A stretch of 64,000 nt of DNA. Origin: Vesta saturnalis (taxonomy: Eukaryota; Arthropoda; Insecta; Coleoptera; Lampyridae). The notes below the pieces were generated by a model. It was not told the DNA's origin and did no database searches. It saw nothing but the letters and a program-made list of their open reading frames with translations. A program made the translations under genes and the position numbers. The stretch's first letter is position 1. Each line of letters starts with the position of its first letter. This document shows positions 20,395 to 31,929 of this stretch, one piece after another. The stretch is from NCBI GenBank assembly GCA_036346205.1, contig JARFJB010000102.1, positions 1,574,501-1,638,500 of the forward strand, written 5' to 3'.

Positions 20395-23300
20395 ATTATT
20401 TCAATAATTACTCTAAACGTTAAAAGTATTCTTAGTAGCATTAAGTTTCAAAGTTTAGTTATTTTCTTGCAGAAGCATTCCCCAAACATTGTGTTACTTC
20501 AAGAAACCAATATCATCATGGATATTTTTAATCACATGTCGATAAATAATCAATATAAAATTATATACAACCCTAAAGTATCTGAATACACAGGAACGGC
20601 AATAATCATAAAAAAATAATCTCATGTTAAACTTATCAGTGCTGAAGTTATTGAGAATGGTTTTTTGATAAAATCAACACAGACATGTTTCAAGTTTTCT
20701 CCATTTATATACCGCACGAGAACATACAGCCTTTCGAATCTTGAACGTTTTAAGAAGCCAGCTTAGTAAAATTCATCACCTCAATTACAATATAATATTT
20801 GGTGGAGATTTCAACACTACGTTAGATTCTACCCTAGACCGTCTTAATTCTATCGAAAGATCTAAAGGACTTGCAGAACCCTTAAAAAAATAGTTGCAGA
20901 ATACAACATGATTGATGCATATAGGATGCTACACCCCACAACATACCTTTTACACCAGTAATTCTGTTTCACGGCTCGACAAATTACTATGTAACGTAAT
21001 TTTTGCTCAGCGACTAAAAACTGCAAATAATCTAATTTCGGTTTCGGATCATTTAGCTGTACAAGTAAGCTGTTGTAAACACATAACCCAAAGTGCTCCA
21101 TATTGGCGATTTGACAACTCTTAATGACAACCAATTTACGGAATCCATAAATAACTTAATCGATTACATAATTAAAGAAAAAAAAATCAAAAACAGGCTT
21201 CCTGGGACTGGTGGAAAAAGTTGAAAAAGCACAACAATCAGGCAAAATATATGGAACTAAATGCACGTTTTTAACAAAATGGCTTATTCATCTGAGCTAA
21301 ACAGAAAGTACATGAAAATTATAAATGACGATGTAACGAGTGCAAGTGACATCAGTAATATAAAACGCAACTCATTCTTGAAACTGAATGTGAATGGTAC
21401 ACTGGTAACAAACCCAAGAGAGCTTTGTAGGGAGGTTAAAAATTTTTACTTATATAAACAACAAGTATCACTATTGAAGAGAACTCTCCCATTTTTCAAA
21501 ACCTCGCTCGATTATCGGAAGAAGATGAAAAAAATTTAGAAATCGACTTAACTCTGGAAGAATTCGCTTTGGCTTTGAAATCCTTAAACAAAAACAAATC
21601 TTCTGGTATTGATGGCTTTACAGCAGAATTTTACACGCATTTTTGGGGAAAACTTGGAAAATATTTTTCTGTAATTATGAATAAATCCTTGAGACGAGAT
21701 AAATGTATTAATGAACTAGTTAAAACTTCAGTGGTGACATTAATAGAAAAAAAGGAAAAAATTATTATCCCTAAAAAATTAGGGACCAATATCGTGACTA
21801 CAAAATATTAGAAAAAAGTTTGGCTAATCGAATAATGAATATAATTAGCAAATTGGTACATGCAGATCAATCCTACAGTGTACCAGAAAGACGATAGTCT
21901 TCATTTACATAGAGATATAATATGGTACGCAAACCTTCAAAACAAGGCGCTGGGGACATTATCTCTCGATTTGGAAAGTGCATACGATAATATAGATCAC
22001 AATTATCTGTTTAAAGTTTTAAACGAAATGAACTTTCCCCCTTATTTCGTAGTAACCACTCAGTTACTATGTACTAATGCAAGATTTCATGTTAGGTTAG
22101 GACACTTCCTAACAGAAGCAATTGATATTCAAAAAGGAATTAGACAAGGATGCCCTTTATCTGGCCTCTTATTTTGCCTCGCGCTTTGGAACCCTTTTCG
22201 AATATATGTCGAAGACAACTTTTTGGATTACAATTGCCCCAATCAATAAACAGATTAGTTATATCAGCATATGCTGATGACATATCGCTTTTTATAACAA
22301 ACAATAACGATTTCCCTACTTTAATGAATTGTTTCAATATCTTCTCTTTCCAATCTGGAGCGAAAATCAATTTAAAGAAATCCGAAGGGTTATGGTGTGG
22401 AAAATCGAAAGATAGATCTGACTCTCCATTAGGATGCACGTGGAATAGAATTTCCCAAAAGTTTTTAGGAATAATTTTCAGAAGCACAGATATGTCTACA
22501 TCTGAAACTGCTGTAGAAAACATAAATGAAAAATTGAATAAAGCTTTAAAGAAATGGATTTTTAAATCGAACCAACTATCCCTGCGAGGACGAATAACAC
22601 TAACAAACACTTTTATCGCCCCAAAACTATGGCATATATTGCAAATAATTTCCATACCTGATAAATTGTTAGAAAAACTTCAAAAGTCTTTGATTAATTT
22701 TGTGTGGAATAATAAAAAGCACTGGATTGACGCCTGTGTGCACCAATAAAACAGGGCGGATTGGGGTTAGTTAACCTTAAAAGTCTTTCGCATAATGACA
22801 GCCAGAAAATACTTAAACAATCTTAACGATGGGGGCAATAATGTTTAAATATTTTTTAAATAGAAATGAGGACGAGAAATACGTTTGGCAGTCACTCTAC
22901 AAAGCACCTATCAGCACAGAAAATATACCAAGTTACACACTAAGCGTCCAAAAAGCGTGTAACACTATACCACTATGGTTTGAAGATTTTCCAGTCTGTC
23001 ATAATGACTTAACGGAAACGCCTTTACTGGTATGTCCTTTATGACCAGAAGACTTTCACATCATTGTATCTAGCAACATCTGGTTAAGATGTGGCATAAC
23101 TAAATTAGGTGATGTTTTGAACGACCGGGATTGGAAGAATGCAGATGAAGTATTTCATGATCATGTACCCCCTGTTGCAAGACGATCATTGTATACTCAA
23201 CTGGAACGGTTGAAACGACTATGTGAATCGTTCTTTACTAACGTCATTAAACACAAAATAAAGAATGAACTAAAGTGGTGTTTCAAGCAAACAATGTTCA

Positions 23301-23610
23301 TTACGTTAACAGGTCACAAAGCAACTAATGGAACTGTTGGCAATCGAGATAAACCTAATGCAATTAAAACATTGAAAATGCAAGTACATTGGGACAAAAT
23401 TTTACTCAACGTGGTAATCATCACAATTAGTAAAAACCGATTAACTTACCTGATTTTCTTAAACAAAATAGGAAGAAGTGAACATACAATTTTGAATACA
23501 AATTGTCTATGTGTCCATGTAGGAAATACATGGCACATCTTAACCTGTAATCTTACAAACAAATTTAAATATTTCAAATTTGGTACAAAATTAAGCTTAA
23601 TACAACACAA
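20395..23610 (+). pseudogene. LINE ORF2, APE endonuclease + RT (L1/Tx1-like), broken
   Basis: Endonuclease: LNVKSILSSIKFQSLVIF and SPNIVLLQETN (20400-20510), then the GGDFNTTLDSTLDRLNS motif (20800-20850) and RMLHP with SRLDK. Reverse transcriptase: LNKNKSSGIDGFTAEFY (21580), LSLDLESAYDNIDHNYLF (21960), GIRQGCPLSGLLFCLAL (22135), AYADDISLF (catalytic YADD, 22270). Thumb region: SGAKINLKKSEGLWCG, FLGIIF, LSLRGRITLTNTFIAPKLW (22570-22630). A C-terminal domain runs on to about 23600. At least six frameshifts or stops. The clade is inferred from motif style only. Confidence 0.83.
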
Positions 23611-23619
23611 ATAAAAATA

Positions 23620-24002
23620 TTTGTTTCTACAAACAAAACCTCGATGCAAACTTAGAATTTTGAATAGTTCTGAGAATAAGCAATGCTAGTCAATTTCAAG
23701 AAAATGTTAAGAATCCTGTATTAACACCAAGGTACTTATAAAATTACAAAAAACGTTTAAAATCAAGAATCCTCGGCGAATAGGAATGTAGCGTTAGTAA
23801 TAATAGTGAGAATACGTTCGAACATAAGCGGTGTTCAAAAAGCGTCATATTTAGTATAGATAATGGTATACTAAACTTCAATAAGGATCTGGAATTGTGA
23901 ATAATTTATATTGCTCATTACCAATGTGTAAATGGTAAACGTACAATATTTTAAGTAAGTTGTACAACATAAGCACATGTACTGTTTTTAATAAATAACA
24001 AT
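23620..24002. other. AT-rich spacer, no gene seen
   Basis: It may include the 3' untranslated region of the LINE to the left. The end of that element is not clear. Confidence 0.5.
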
Positions 24003-24400
24003 AATAAAATAATAATAATAATACACACACACGCACGCACGCACGCACACGACCACGCACACGACCACGCACACGCACACGCGCACGCATACGCACACGC
24101 ACACGCACACGCACTCGCAAACGCAAACGCACACACACACACACACACACACGCACGCACATCACGCACATCACGCACATCACGCACATCACGCACATCA
24201 CGCACATCACGGACATCACGCACATCACACATATCACGCACATCGCGCACATCGCGCACATCACGCACATCACGCACATCACGCACATCACCCACATCAC
24301 CCACATCACGTACTTCACTCACAACACGCACATCATGCACATCACGCACATCACGCCCATCACGCCCATCAAGCGCATCACGTGCCTGCATCTCAACCAT
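24003..24400. repeat. (CACG)n array plus 9-bp minisatellite, copy 1
   Basis: (AAT)n, then (AC)n/(ACGC)n, then about 20 copies of a 9-bp unit, CATCACGCA. Because the unit length is a multiple of 3, all six frames stay open and give spurious Asp-Val-Arg or Val-Met-Cys repeats. Followed by single-copy flank GCTAATTAGCTCAAACG, also found after copy 2. Confidence 0.93.
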
Positions 24401-24865
24401 CACATGCTAATTAGCTCAAACGAACGACTTGAATATTAGGCCTACTTTAAGCATATTTATACAATTACATTATGCGATACCTTACAACAGAAAATAATAA
24501 AAGCATCTTATTAATGATTAAATTATGCTCCTATCAGGAAATTAACTAAATTAACTATTGTAGCTAACGTATCCCAACCACTAACTTTTGCTTCTTTTGT
24601 GGTTTTCACAGTAAAAATTAAGCGTTACCTAAGCGCGTAGATTACGCACTATATGTAAGCAATGTATCAAATTCTCTATATGTTATGAAAAAAATGAAAA
24701 TGAAAAAACAGTAATTAATGCAATAATTGTCATTTTCTTTTAGTTAGGGGCAATTTACACATATTTATACACCTCTACAAATACATTATCTAACATTTTG
24801 CAGAAAATGATATAAAATATTAATATCAATAATTTAATATGCACCTTTTAGAAATAGACCAAATA
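24401..24865. other. Spacer between duplicated minisatellites
   Basis: The first approximately 100 bp (24405-24508) is duplicated at 25147-25245. The rest is AT-rich with no gene. Confidence 0.7.
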
Positions 24866-24869
24866 AAAT

Positions 24870-25245
24870 AATAAATAATAATAATAATAATAACACACAC
24901 ACACGCACGCACGCACACGACCACGCACACGCACAGGCGCACGCATACGCACACGCACACGCACACGCAAACGCACACACACACACACACACACGCACGC
25001 ACATCACGCACATCACGATCATCACGCACATCACGCACATCACGCACATCACGCACATCTCGTACATCACTCACAACACGCACATCACGCCCATCACGCC
25101 CAACACGCCCATCACGCGCATCACGCGCCTGCATCTCACCCATCACATGCAAATTAGCTCAAACGAACGACTTGAATATTAGGCCTAGTTTAAGCATATT
25201 TATACAATTACATTATGCGATACCTTACAACAGAAAATAATAAAC
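24870..25245. repeat. Duplicate of the minisatellite block, copy 2
   Basis: Same order as copy 1: (AAT)n, (AC)n, CCACGCACACG, about 8-10 CATCACGCA units, then the flank GCTCAAACGAACGACTTG and TTAGGCCTAGTTTAAG. The offset from copy 1 is about 740 bp. It carries fewer 9-bp units than copy 1. Confidence 0.9.
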
Positions 25246-25514
25246 AACAGGCGAAACCCAATAATAACTAAACTGCAGTATTTTAAAAATGATTGATTGC
25301 CCACTTGTGGAAAACCACTGGGACTAGTTCACAATTTTAATTAAAAGATACAATTTTTCGATAAATAAGAGTGCTTGATTGGAATCAGCGATTGTTTCTT
25401 GTGTTACCATCTGACATGTCAATGTCATATCGATCGTTGCTTTGCTGACATCTATCAAGCGAGTGACCTGTCCTCCTACTGTAAGTAACACCAATAAATT
25501 TTGAATTTCACAAC

Positions 25515-25823
25515 ATGAAAATGGAAAGATATCTTTATACCAATGAACAGTATTGTGACATGTTAATCACTTATGGCTTGGCTCATGAAAATGCTGCCGC
25601 AGCAAGAGAACTGTATTTCCAAAGGTTTCCCAGGCGAACAATTCCTGATGCTGCAACCTTTCGCTGACTTGTGCACCGAGCTCGAACTACAGGGTCTTTG
25701 GCACCCAAACAAGGGTATGATGGTGGTAGACCGCATCGCCATGGTGTACGTGTAGAAGAACACATTTTGGATATGATAAATGACGCACCTTCATTAAGTA
25801 CTCGAGAAATTTCACGGGAGTGC
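25515..25823 (+). pseudogene. Tc1/mariner-like transposase N-terminus (DUF4817), truncated
   Basis: From ATG at 25515 the frame reads MKMERYLYTNEQYCDMLITY, then ENAAAARELYFQRFPRR and TIPDAATFR, a stop, then LVHRARTTGSL and EEHILDMINDAPSLSTREIS. This is the paired helix-turn-helix region that precedes the DDE domain in DUF4817-type transposases. There is one internal TGA, and the catalytic domain is absent: after about 25830 no match continues. Belongs to the same broad family as 1265-2280 but is a different lineage. Confidence 0.85.
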
Positions 25824-25829
25824 TAAGAG

Positions 25830-26700
25830 TGTCGCAGTGGATGTCTGTAGAAACGATCTTATTAACGGTTCTCAAAAACTTTTTCTTTTACTGTTACTAT
25901 TTTGTCGTTGAGTTTGTCCTAAAAGTTTATAATTAAAAGGTGCTTCTTGAAGCCCTCTTAGTATGTCATTTCAGTTAACTGCATAAGTTACCAGCAACCC
26001 TGTATATTAGGCGTGCATCACATACTATAAATATTAATAATAATGAGTAATGACCACATACAACATTTTTTTCTTTACATTAAACAATTTTGTATATTCT
26101 ACTTAACAAATTTACAAAAATCAACGGCGAGGCGAACGTATGCAATATGTGGTATTTATCTTAATTAGGCAGGATTTAACCGTATTTACATACTTCGATA
26201 ATTACACTGTACCTATTCAAGAACACTCAATCGTGAATTAATGTCTTCTTAAAAATTTGGCATCTTCCTTGTAAACTGCTTTCATCAAAAAATAAATTAC
26301 CGTACATGACTTCACGAGCGTGAAATTTTTTATTGTTTTTTGCACTTTATTATTTTAATGAATAATAAATTATTTAATGCAAATTAAAAAAAAAAATTAT
26401 TATTCTACTTATTCAAATCAAATTCATTTCTGTCGACTTGTTACAGAAATCCTGCAACCAATTGAAGGTTTTAATTCACTCGAATAATTGTGATATTGTG
26501 GAAAGGTATGAAACATCAGTAAATCGCAAATTCATATTTTCTTTTAAGTTTGCTACTGGAGTTAATCAAAAATCATTGTAGATTATATTTGTGTTAGTTT
26601 AATTCATAATTAGACGCTAATTAGTGACGATTACAGATCACCTAATAGAATTTTGCTCTAATCAAATAAAACGAATGGAATACAGGCTATAAACAACAGT
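25830..26700. other. AT-rich spacer, no gene seen
   Basis: It may include the residue of the transposon whose N-terminus lies to the left (ACCCTGTATA near 25998 looks like a transposon-type end). Nothing else is recognisable. Confidence 0.45.
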
Positions 26701-26706
26701 ATAATA

Positions 26707-26940
26707 AAAATTATTATTAATTTTTATTAAATACATAATAAAATCTAGAATTTGAACCTGATCGTATTTCTAGTATAACATGCGATCAGGTTCAAGCCCC
26801 AATCGACAAAATTTACATCCATTGGGGCTTGAACCTGATGGCGCAGTTGTTAGCTTACTCTAGCAAGTACATGTCGTAGGTCCAAATCCTACTCGAGGTG
26901 AACTTTTTATATTTAATAAAAATTAATAATAATTTTTAAT
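26707..26940 (+). mobile_element. tRNA-like SINE with inverted partial copy
   Basis: The right half (26821-26936) is a SINE: GATGGCGCAG head, CTCTAGCAAG, GTCGTAGGTCCAAATCC (box B region), ACTCGAGG, then the tail TATTTAATAAAAATTAATA. It matches 30190-30350 and 52926-53016. The left half is a shortened reverse copy: ATTATTATTAATTTTTATTA at 26710 mirrors the right tail, and the 19-bp arms 26785-26803 and 26821-26839 are perfect reverse complements. The tRNA-like part here has lost bases in the anticodon stem. Confidence 0.75.
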
Positions 26941-27433
26941 TACATATTTACCTTTGAACTTCATAACAAAAACTTATAATAACAGTATAATACATTGCTT
27001 AACATCATAAATTTATAAAATTCAAATTAATTAACGCAATTACGCGCTTGAACTGGTGGCTATTTTGCTTAAAAAAACACTAAACGGAATGTGAAGTTAT
27101 GGATTCAACTTAAACAATAATTCAATCCTGTTATTAAGTAATTATTCACCAAAATACAATTCGTGTTAACTTCACATAATTAATTAATAACTAAAATTTT
27201 GCCTTGAGATAAAGAAATAAATGTATAACTAAGTAATAATGAGTTATTAATTGTTAGTTGAAAGAATTTAGCGCTTTTTAACATCATAAATTCCTTCTTG
27301 AAACAATAATCAAGGACCAAAATGTGTAATTATGCATTTGCATTGCTTGATACTTTCCTTTAACAGTAATTAGAAAAAATACACGAAATTAATATGTCCA
27401 TACACTGAAAATGAGATTATCGAGACTGAAATG
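26941..27433. other. AT-rich spacer, no gene seen
   Basis: No recognisable feature. Confidence 0.6.
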
Positions 27434-27435
27434 TA

Positions 27436-29689
27436 CAGGTTGTCCCATTTTCGTATGTTTTACGGGGTATCTCGCTTATTTTTTAGGTTAGAACCTTGCG
27501 GTTTTCGCGACACCATGCTACTTTTTAATGAAACCAAAGATGCACTAATCAAATTTGCCATAGCCATCTTAGTTTTTGTGCTACAGGATGATTTTGGAAA
27601 AATTGAATTTTCAGTCATCCCCTGTAACTCTGTTATTGTCAGACATTAAAAAAGTAAAATCTGATATTTGTAGATTTTTTTACGTAGAATCCAGTGGCGA
27701 TACTCAGATTTTCTTTAGAGGTTTTTGAGATATTGACATAACCTACCTTTTTTTTAATGGGACACCCTATATATTTTTTTTAAATCTTTTACCCCTTGCC
27801 AAGAGCTTTTCAAAAATATAGCATAGTCTATATTTATTTTTATAAATAACGTGACAAAATGATTTTTTTCTATAATCTACATTGATAAAAAACAAAATAA
27901 TTAATTAATCACAAATATTGTTCAGATTGCAGACCATTATGTTTCCTACAAGTTTCACAAAGTTTATAAATTCTTTTAATAGCATTTTACAAAATAAATG
28001 ATTGTCTTCGTAATTCTGCAAAAGCATTTTCCGTTGCAATTTTTAATTGTTGCATGTTGGCATATTTCCTTGAATAAATTTCATTCTTTAAATACCCCCA
28101 CAAAAAAAATCCAAAATCGAGAGATCCGGTGATCGTGGTGGCCATTTGTTCTAATTCATCTCCTAGGAAAACGTTTATTTAGCCAGTTTTGTATTATTCT
28201 AGCATTGTGGGCTGGAGCCCCATCCTGTTGGAAGAATATATCGTTCAGTTGAGCCAGTGGAATATCTTCTAAAATGTTCATAGTTTTTTCTTGTAGAATT
28301 TGTAAGCACCCATTAGAGTTTAGGTTTTCTTCATAAATCTTGTAAACTATTTTTCGGTTAAAAATAAAGCAGGAGACATTAAATCCGAACCTACCTTGAC
28401 GCTCTCTAGGAACATCAAACGTGGGTGTTTTCTTGACTCCAAAACCGCGAGTTGTGTCTATTAAGAATTCCCGAACTTGTGAAATGTGCCTCGTCTGACC
28501 AAATTATTTTTTTTTCAAAATTATTGTCCTGAGTTTTCATATTTATCAACCAATTGCAGAACTCCAATCTACGTTCAGCATCACCAGGGTGCAGATGATG
28601 AACAAGTTTATACTTGTAAGGTTTGAATTTATGTTTTTTTTAAAATCCTTTGCACTGTTGTTTTAAACACACCGGTCTCTTCATCTATTTTCGTGCACGA
28701 GGTTTCAGGAGTGGCTTGAACAACTGCTAAAACGTTGATCTCTGATTCCTCGTTCTCTTTGTTGTAAACTCGGGGTCGAGGTTTGTCAAAACATCCATGT
28801 TAGCAAAAATTTTAATTTTTGAAATATTCTTTTGTCGGGTTGTCTTCTTTCGGGATATCTATATGACAAAATAGGTATATAAAATAAAAACAAATTCTAA
28901 GGCAAAGATTAACTGACCTGTTCAGATAATGGCCTGGTCTGGTTTCCCATTAGATAATATGAAGCAGGTATTCATATCATATTTCTTAAAGTTTTAAAAT
29001 TTTTGGTTTCGAGCCATATTAAAAAATAATAATAAAACAACAACAACAACAAGAACGATAACAATAAACAAAAACAACGAATAACAACAAATATCAGCAC
29101 TAAATTTGGGAAAATGTAACCAGGAATAATTCGAGAGAAGCAGAAACTTCCAAAATCAAATACCTAAGTAATGGCGGAACGTTAATTATTTTGTTTTTTG
29201 CGTTACCATGGTTACCCACGGCTATCCACTATTACAAATGTAAATTGTAGAAAAAAATCATTTTGTCACGTTATTTATAAAAATGAATATAGACTATGCT
29301 ATATTTTTGAAAAGCTTTTGGCAAGGGGAAAAAGATTTTAAAAAAATATATAGGGTGTCCTACTAAAAAAAAGTAGGTTATGTCAATATCTCAAAAACTG
29401 TGACCTCTAAAGAAAATCTGAGTACGCCACTGGATTCTACGTAAAAAAATCTACAAATATCAGTTTTTACTTTTTTAATATGTCGTACAATAACAGAGTT
29501 ACAGGGGATGACTGAAAACGCAATTTTTCCAAAATCACCCTGTAGCACACAAACTAAGATGGCTATGGCAAATTTGATTGTACATCTTTGATTGCATTAA
29601 AAAATAGCACGGTGTCGGGAAAAACGCAAGGTTCTAACCGAAAAAATAAGCGAGATATCCCGTAAAACATACGAAAATGGGACAACCTG
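27436..29689 (-). mobile_element. TA-flanked DNA transposon with 450-bp inverted arms
   Basis: The left end CAGGTTGTCCCATTTTCG follows TA (27434-27435). The right end CGAAAATGGGACAACCTG precedes TA (29690-29691). The arms (27436-27885 and 29243-29689) are about 90% identical in inverted orientation and contain the subterminal GGTGTCCC-like motif again. Total 2,254 bp. The core carries a transposase relic on the minus strand. Confidence 0.93.
27905..28960 (-). pseudogene. DUF4817/DDE-type transposase, broken
   Basis: Minus strand in order: a HTH remnant (YYLMGNQTRP; RYPERRQPDKRIFQKL), QATPETSCTKIDEETGV, then LHPGDAERRLEFCNWL, KIIWSDEAHFTSSG (first Asp), LNRHNSRFWS, RFGFNVSCFIFNRKIVYKIY, IFFQQDGAPAHNARI (second Asp), WLNKRFPRR, SPDLSILDFFLWGYL (third Asp) and KNEIYSRKYANMQQLK. 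All three catalytic acids remain but lie in different frames, with several stops. A GT...AG stretch at about 28861-28920 between the two HTH pieces could be an intron. Confidence 0.87.
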
Positions 29690-30189
29690 TACATTAACGC
29701 AAAGTTGTAAAGGCGTAAAGTCGGCTCAGCTTAATATTTTTTTGCTTTCGAATGAATTTAAAATACATTAATCTTGTTTTTATTGAATTTTTGCAGATGC
29801 CATGAATGTGAACTTAAGACATTATCATTAAGTTTATTATTTACTTACTACAATTAGTTTCGGATTACTATTAGAATTTTTTTTATTGGCGATATCATAA
29901 GAGCTGTGTGCGAATGAATATAACAATTTATGTGTAGTACGTCCCAGAATATCAGAGAGTAATAAATCATCTTGACAGCGACAGGTCAGTGGCGTACTTA
30001 TTAAAGGCATATACTATAAGGTCTGTAAAATATATTCACTTTTCAGTTTCTTATGTTCGTGTAAAATATTTAAACAAAATATGCTTGTAATTGTAATTAT
30101 GACCTATTAATACATACAAAATGAAAAAAAAATAAGTGATTTAATATCTAAGTTTTTGTGTAAGTAACCTGCAATTTTTTTTATCAAAC

Positions 30190-30350
30190 CAAATAATGTT
30201 TAATTAAAAATTATTATTAATTTTATAAATACATAAATGAAAAGTTTACCTCGAGTAGGATTTGAACCTACGACCTGTACTTTGCTAGAGTACCGCGCTA
30301 ACCATCTGCGCCATCGAGATTCAAGCTCCAATCGATGCAAATTTTGTCTT
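30190..30350 (-). mobile_element. tRNA-like SINE, best copy
   Basis: On the minus strand: 5' flank CAAAATTTGCATCGATTGG, a tRNA-shaped head, then GGTAAACTTTTCATTTATG and an AT-rich tail ending AATAATTTTTAATT. Head and tail match 26821-26936, and the tail matches 52965-53016. This shows the tRNA-like unit moves together with its 3' flank. Confidence 0.78.
30248..30320 (-). tRNA. tRNA-like 73-nt cloverleaf, AGC anticodon (probably SINE head)
   Basis: Every arm pairs: acceptor ATCTCGA/TCGAGGT (7 bp with one T-G pair), D stem GCGC/GCGC with loop AGATGGTTA, anticodon stem GTACT/AGTAC with loop CTAGCAA, variable AGGTC, T stem GTAGG/CCTAC with loop TTCAAAT. A TTTT run follows 4 nt after the discriminator A. 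The anticodon would read Ala, but the acceptor has C3-G70 rather than the G3-U70 pair that marks tRNA-Ala. Because the flanks recur at two other loci, I favour a SINE head over a working tRNA gene. Confidence 0.55.
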
Positions 30351-30638
30351 TATATATGTAGAACTGATATAAATTATTAAAACTTATAATAAATCAAGTA
30401 ATGTTTGTTAACGTGCATTAAAAATGTTTTAAGTTTGTGACATCAATATCATGTTTTTGTTTTAAATTGAAGTAAATCGATTTAGCATTTCATTTAATAA
30501 GAATTGCAGCGACAGCTCTATCTTCAGAAGTTACGTACAAATTCTTTGAGATTGAATTGAAGTTGCAATTACCACATTTGTTATTACAAAACAAGAATTT
30601 TAAAATGCTCAGTTATTTTCGAGTTTTGGATGATAACG

Positions 30639-31835
30639 GTGGTGAAAATGGCATTTTCCGATTTCTCTTCAGCAAAACGTTTGAAACTTAGTTCGCTCTC
30701 TGGAAATGAAAAAAATATCATTCTGAATGTACATAATGCCTTAAAGTATATAAATCTGACAAATAGTGTAGATTGTGTAGTAGAAGAGTGTTCTAATATG
30801 ACGAGAGTGGGGAAGTCAACTATATACAGATTATTAAAAGAACAAAAAGAGGGTGTTTTGAAAAAATGGACTTGCTCAACAGGAAGAAAAGGCAATGTTT
30901 AACTGAAGAAGGAAAAGTTCATATTAGAAAAAAAATCCATTCCTTCCACTTCAATAAAGAAATTCCTACCCTCAACAAAATAGTAGCAGTACTAAAAGAA
31001 GACGTGAACCGAAAATCAATGCTAATTGATGATCTCCAAACTGTTTCTTGGAGACGCAAATACCTATGTGAAATGAAGAAGTTTCGTGTCGAAGGACGGG
31101 AAATCTTTTATCTTGGTCAGACTTGGTTGAACGAAGAATATACTGGAAAAAATTTTGCAAGATAAAAATGTTACAAATCGCCAACAAGCGGTCCAAGAGG
31201 GTTGGTCAACTGCAATAAATCCACCATCGGGCAAAGGGCGACGACTAATTATTACATATACGGGTAGCGCTAATGGATTCTTCAAAAATGGTTTACTTGT
31301 TTTTAATTCCAAGCACACAGCGAATTATCACGAAGATACATATGAACGCTGATGTTTTTGAAGAATATATTGGACAGATCTTAGCAAGCATTCCACGGGG
31401 AGCTATAATTGTTCTGGATAATGCAAGTTAGCATTCTAGGCAAGTCGAACGCTTACCAACAACTGCTTGGAAAAAAAGGAAACATTGCCAAATGGTTAAC
31501 ATCAGAACTAAACTATGCTCAAACGAGAGCTTTTATTCCATAGCAAATCAGCAACAATTTGTTAAGTATATTAATGATAAACTCTGTGCTTCTCGCGGGA
31601 TTACCGTACTTAGATTACCACCATACCACTGCAAACTCAACCCCATAGAGTTAGTTTGGACTCTAACAAAAAGTGAAGTAGAACAATACAACTTTTAAAT
31701 TAAGTTAAGTGCTAGAGCTTTTAATGCAAGCCATAAAAAATATCAAGGCGGTAAAATGGAAAAATTTGTTAATCATGCATAATTAAAGAAGAACAGCGTA
31801 TATGGAAACTTGATGGACAATGGAAGAAACTATAG
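30639..31835 (+). pseudogene. IS630/Tc1-type DD-E transposase, broken
   Basis: The N-terminus has LSGNEKNIILNVHNALKY and MTRVGKSTIYRLLKE (helix-turn-helix). The middle has EIPTLNKIVAVLKED. The catalytic part reads IFYLGQTWLNEEYTGKN, where relatives have Asp (YLDxTW), so the first acid is now Gly. Then come GWSTAINPPSGKGRRLIITY, FEEYIGQILASIPRG, IIVLDNAS (second Asp), and LRLPPYHCKLNPIELVWTL (terminal Glu). Several frameshifts and stops are present. The C-terminus IIKEEQRIWKLDGQWKK ends near 31833. It lies in the same orientation as, and inside, the 29940-35604 inverted ends. Confidence 0.83.
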
Positions 31836-31929
31836 AATCCGTTATAATATCCGTAGAACGTATCGCATTTGTGTCCAAAACCTACCTTATGACAAGGTTA
31901 ATTTTTTTACAAATAGTATTCCTGAACAT

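Noticed and set aside
24160..24330. CRISPR-like regular repeats
   Set aside because: The units are contiguous 9-bp repeats with no spacers, in a eukaryotic TE-rich context.
23878..25152. Asp-Val-Arg and Val-Met-Cys repeat proteins on the minus strand
   Set aside because: Translations of the 9-bp CATCACGCA minisatellite. Start and stop lie in the flanks by chance.
25563..25875. Minus-strand frames at the DUF4817 remnant
   Set aside because: Shadows of the + strand transposase reading frame.
30248..30320. Functional tRNA-Ala gene
   Set aside because: Not asserted as functional: flanks are shared with other copies and the acceptor lacks the G3-U70 identity pair. Kept as tRNA-like SINE head.
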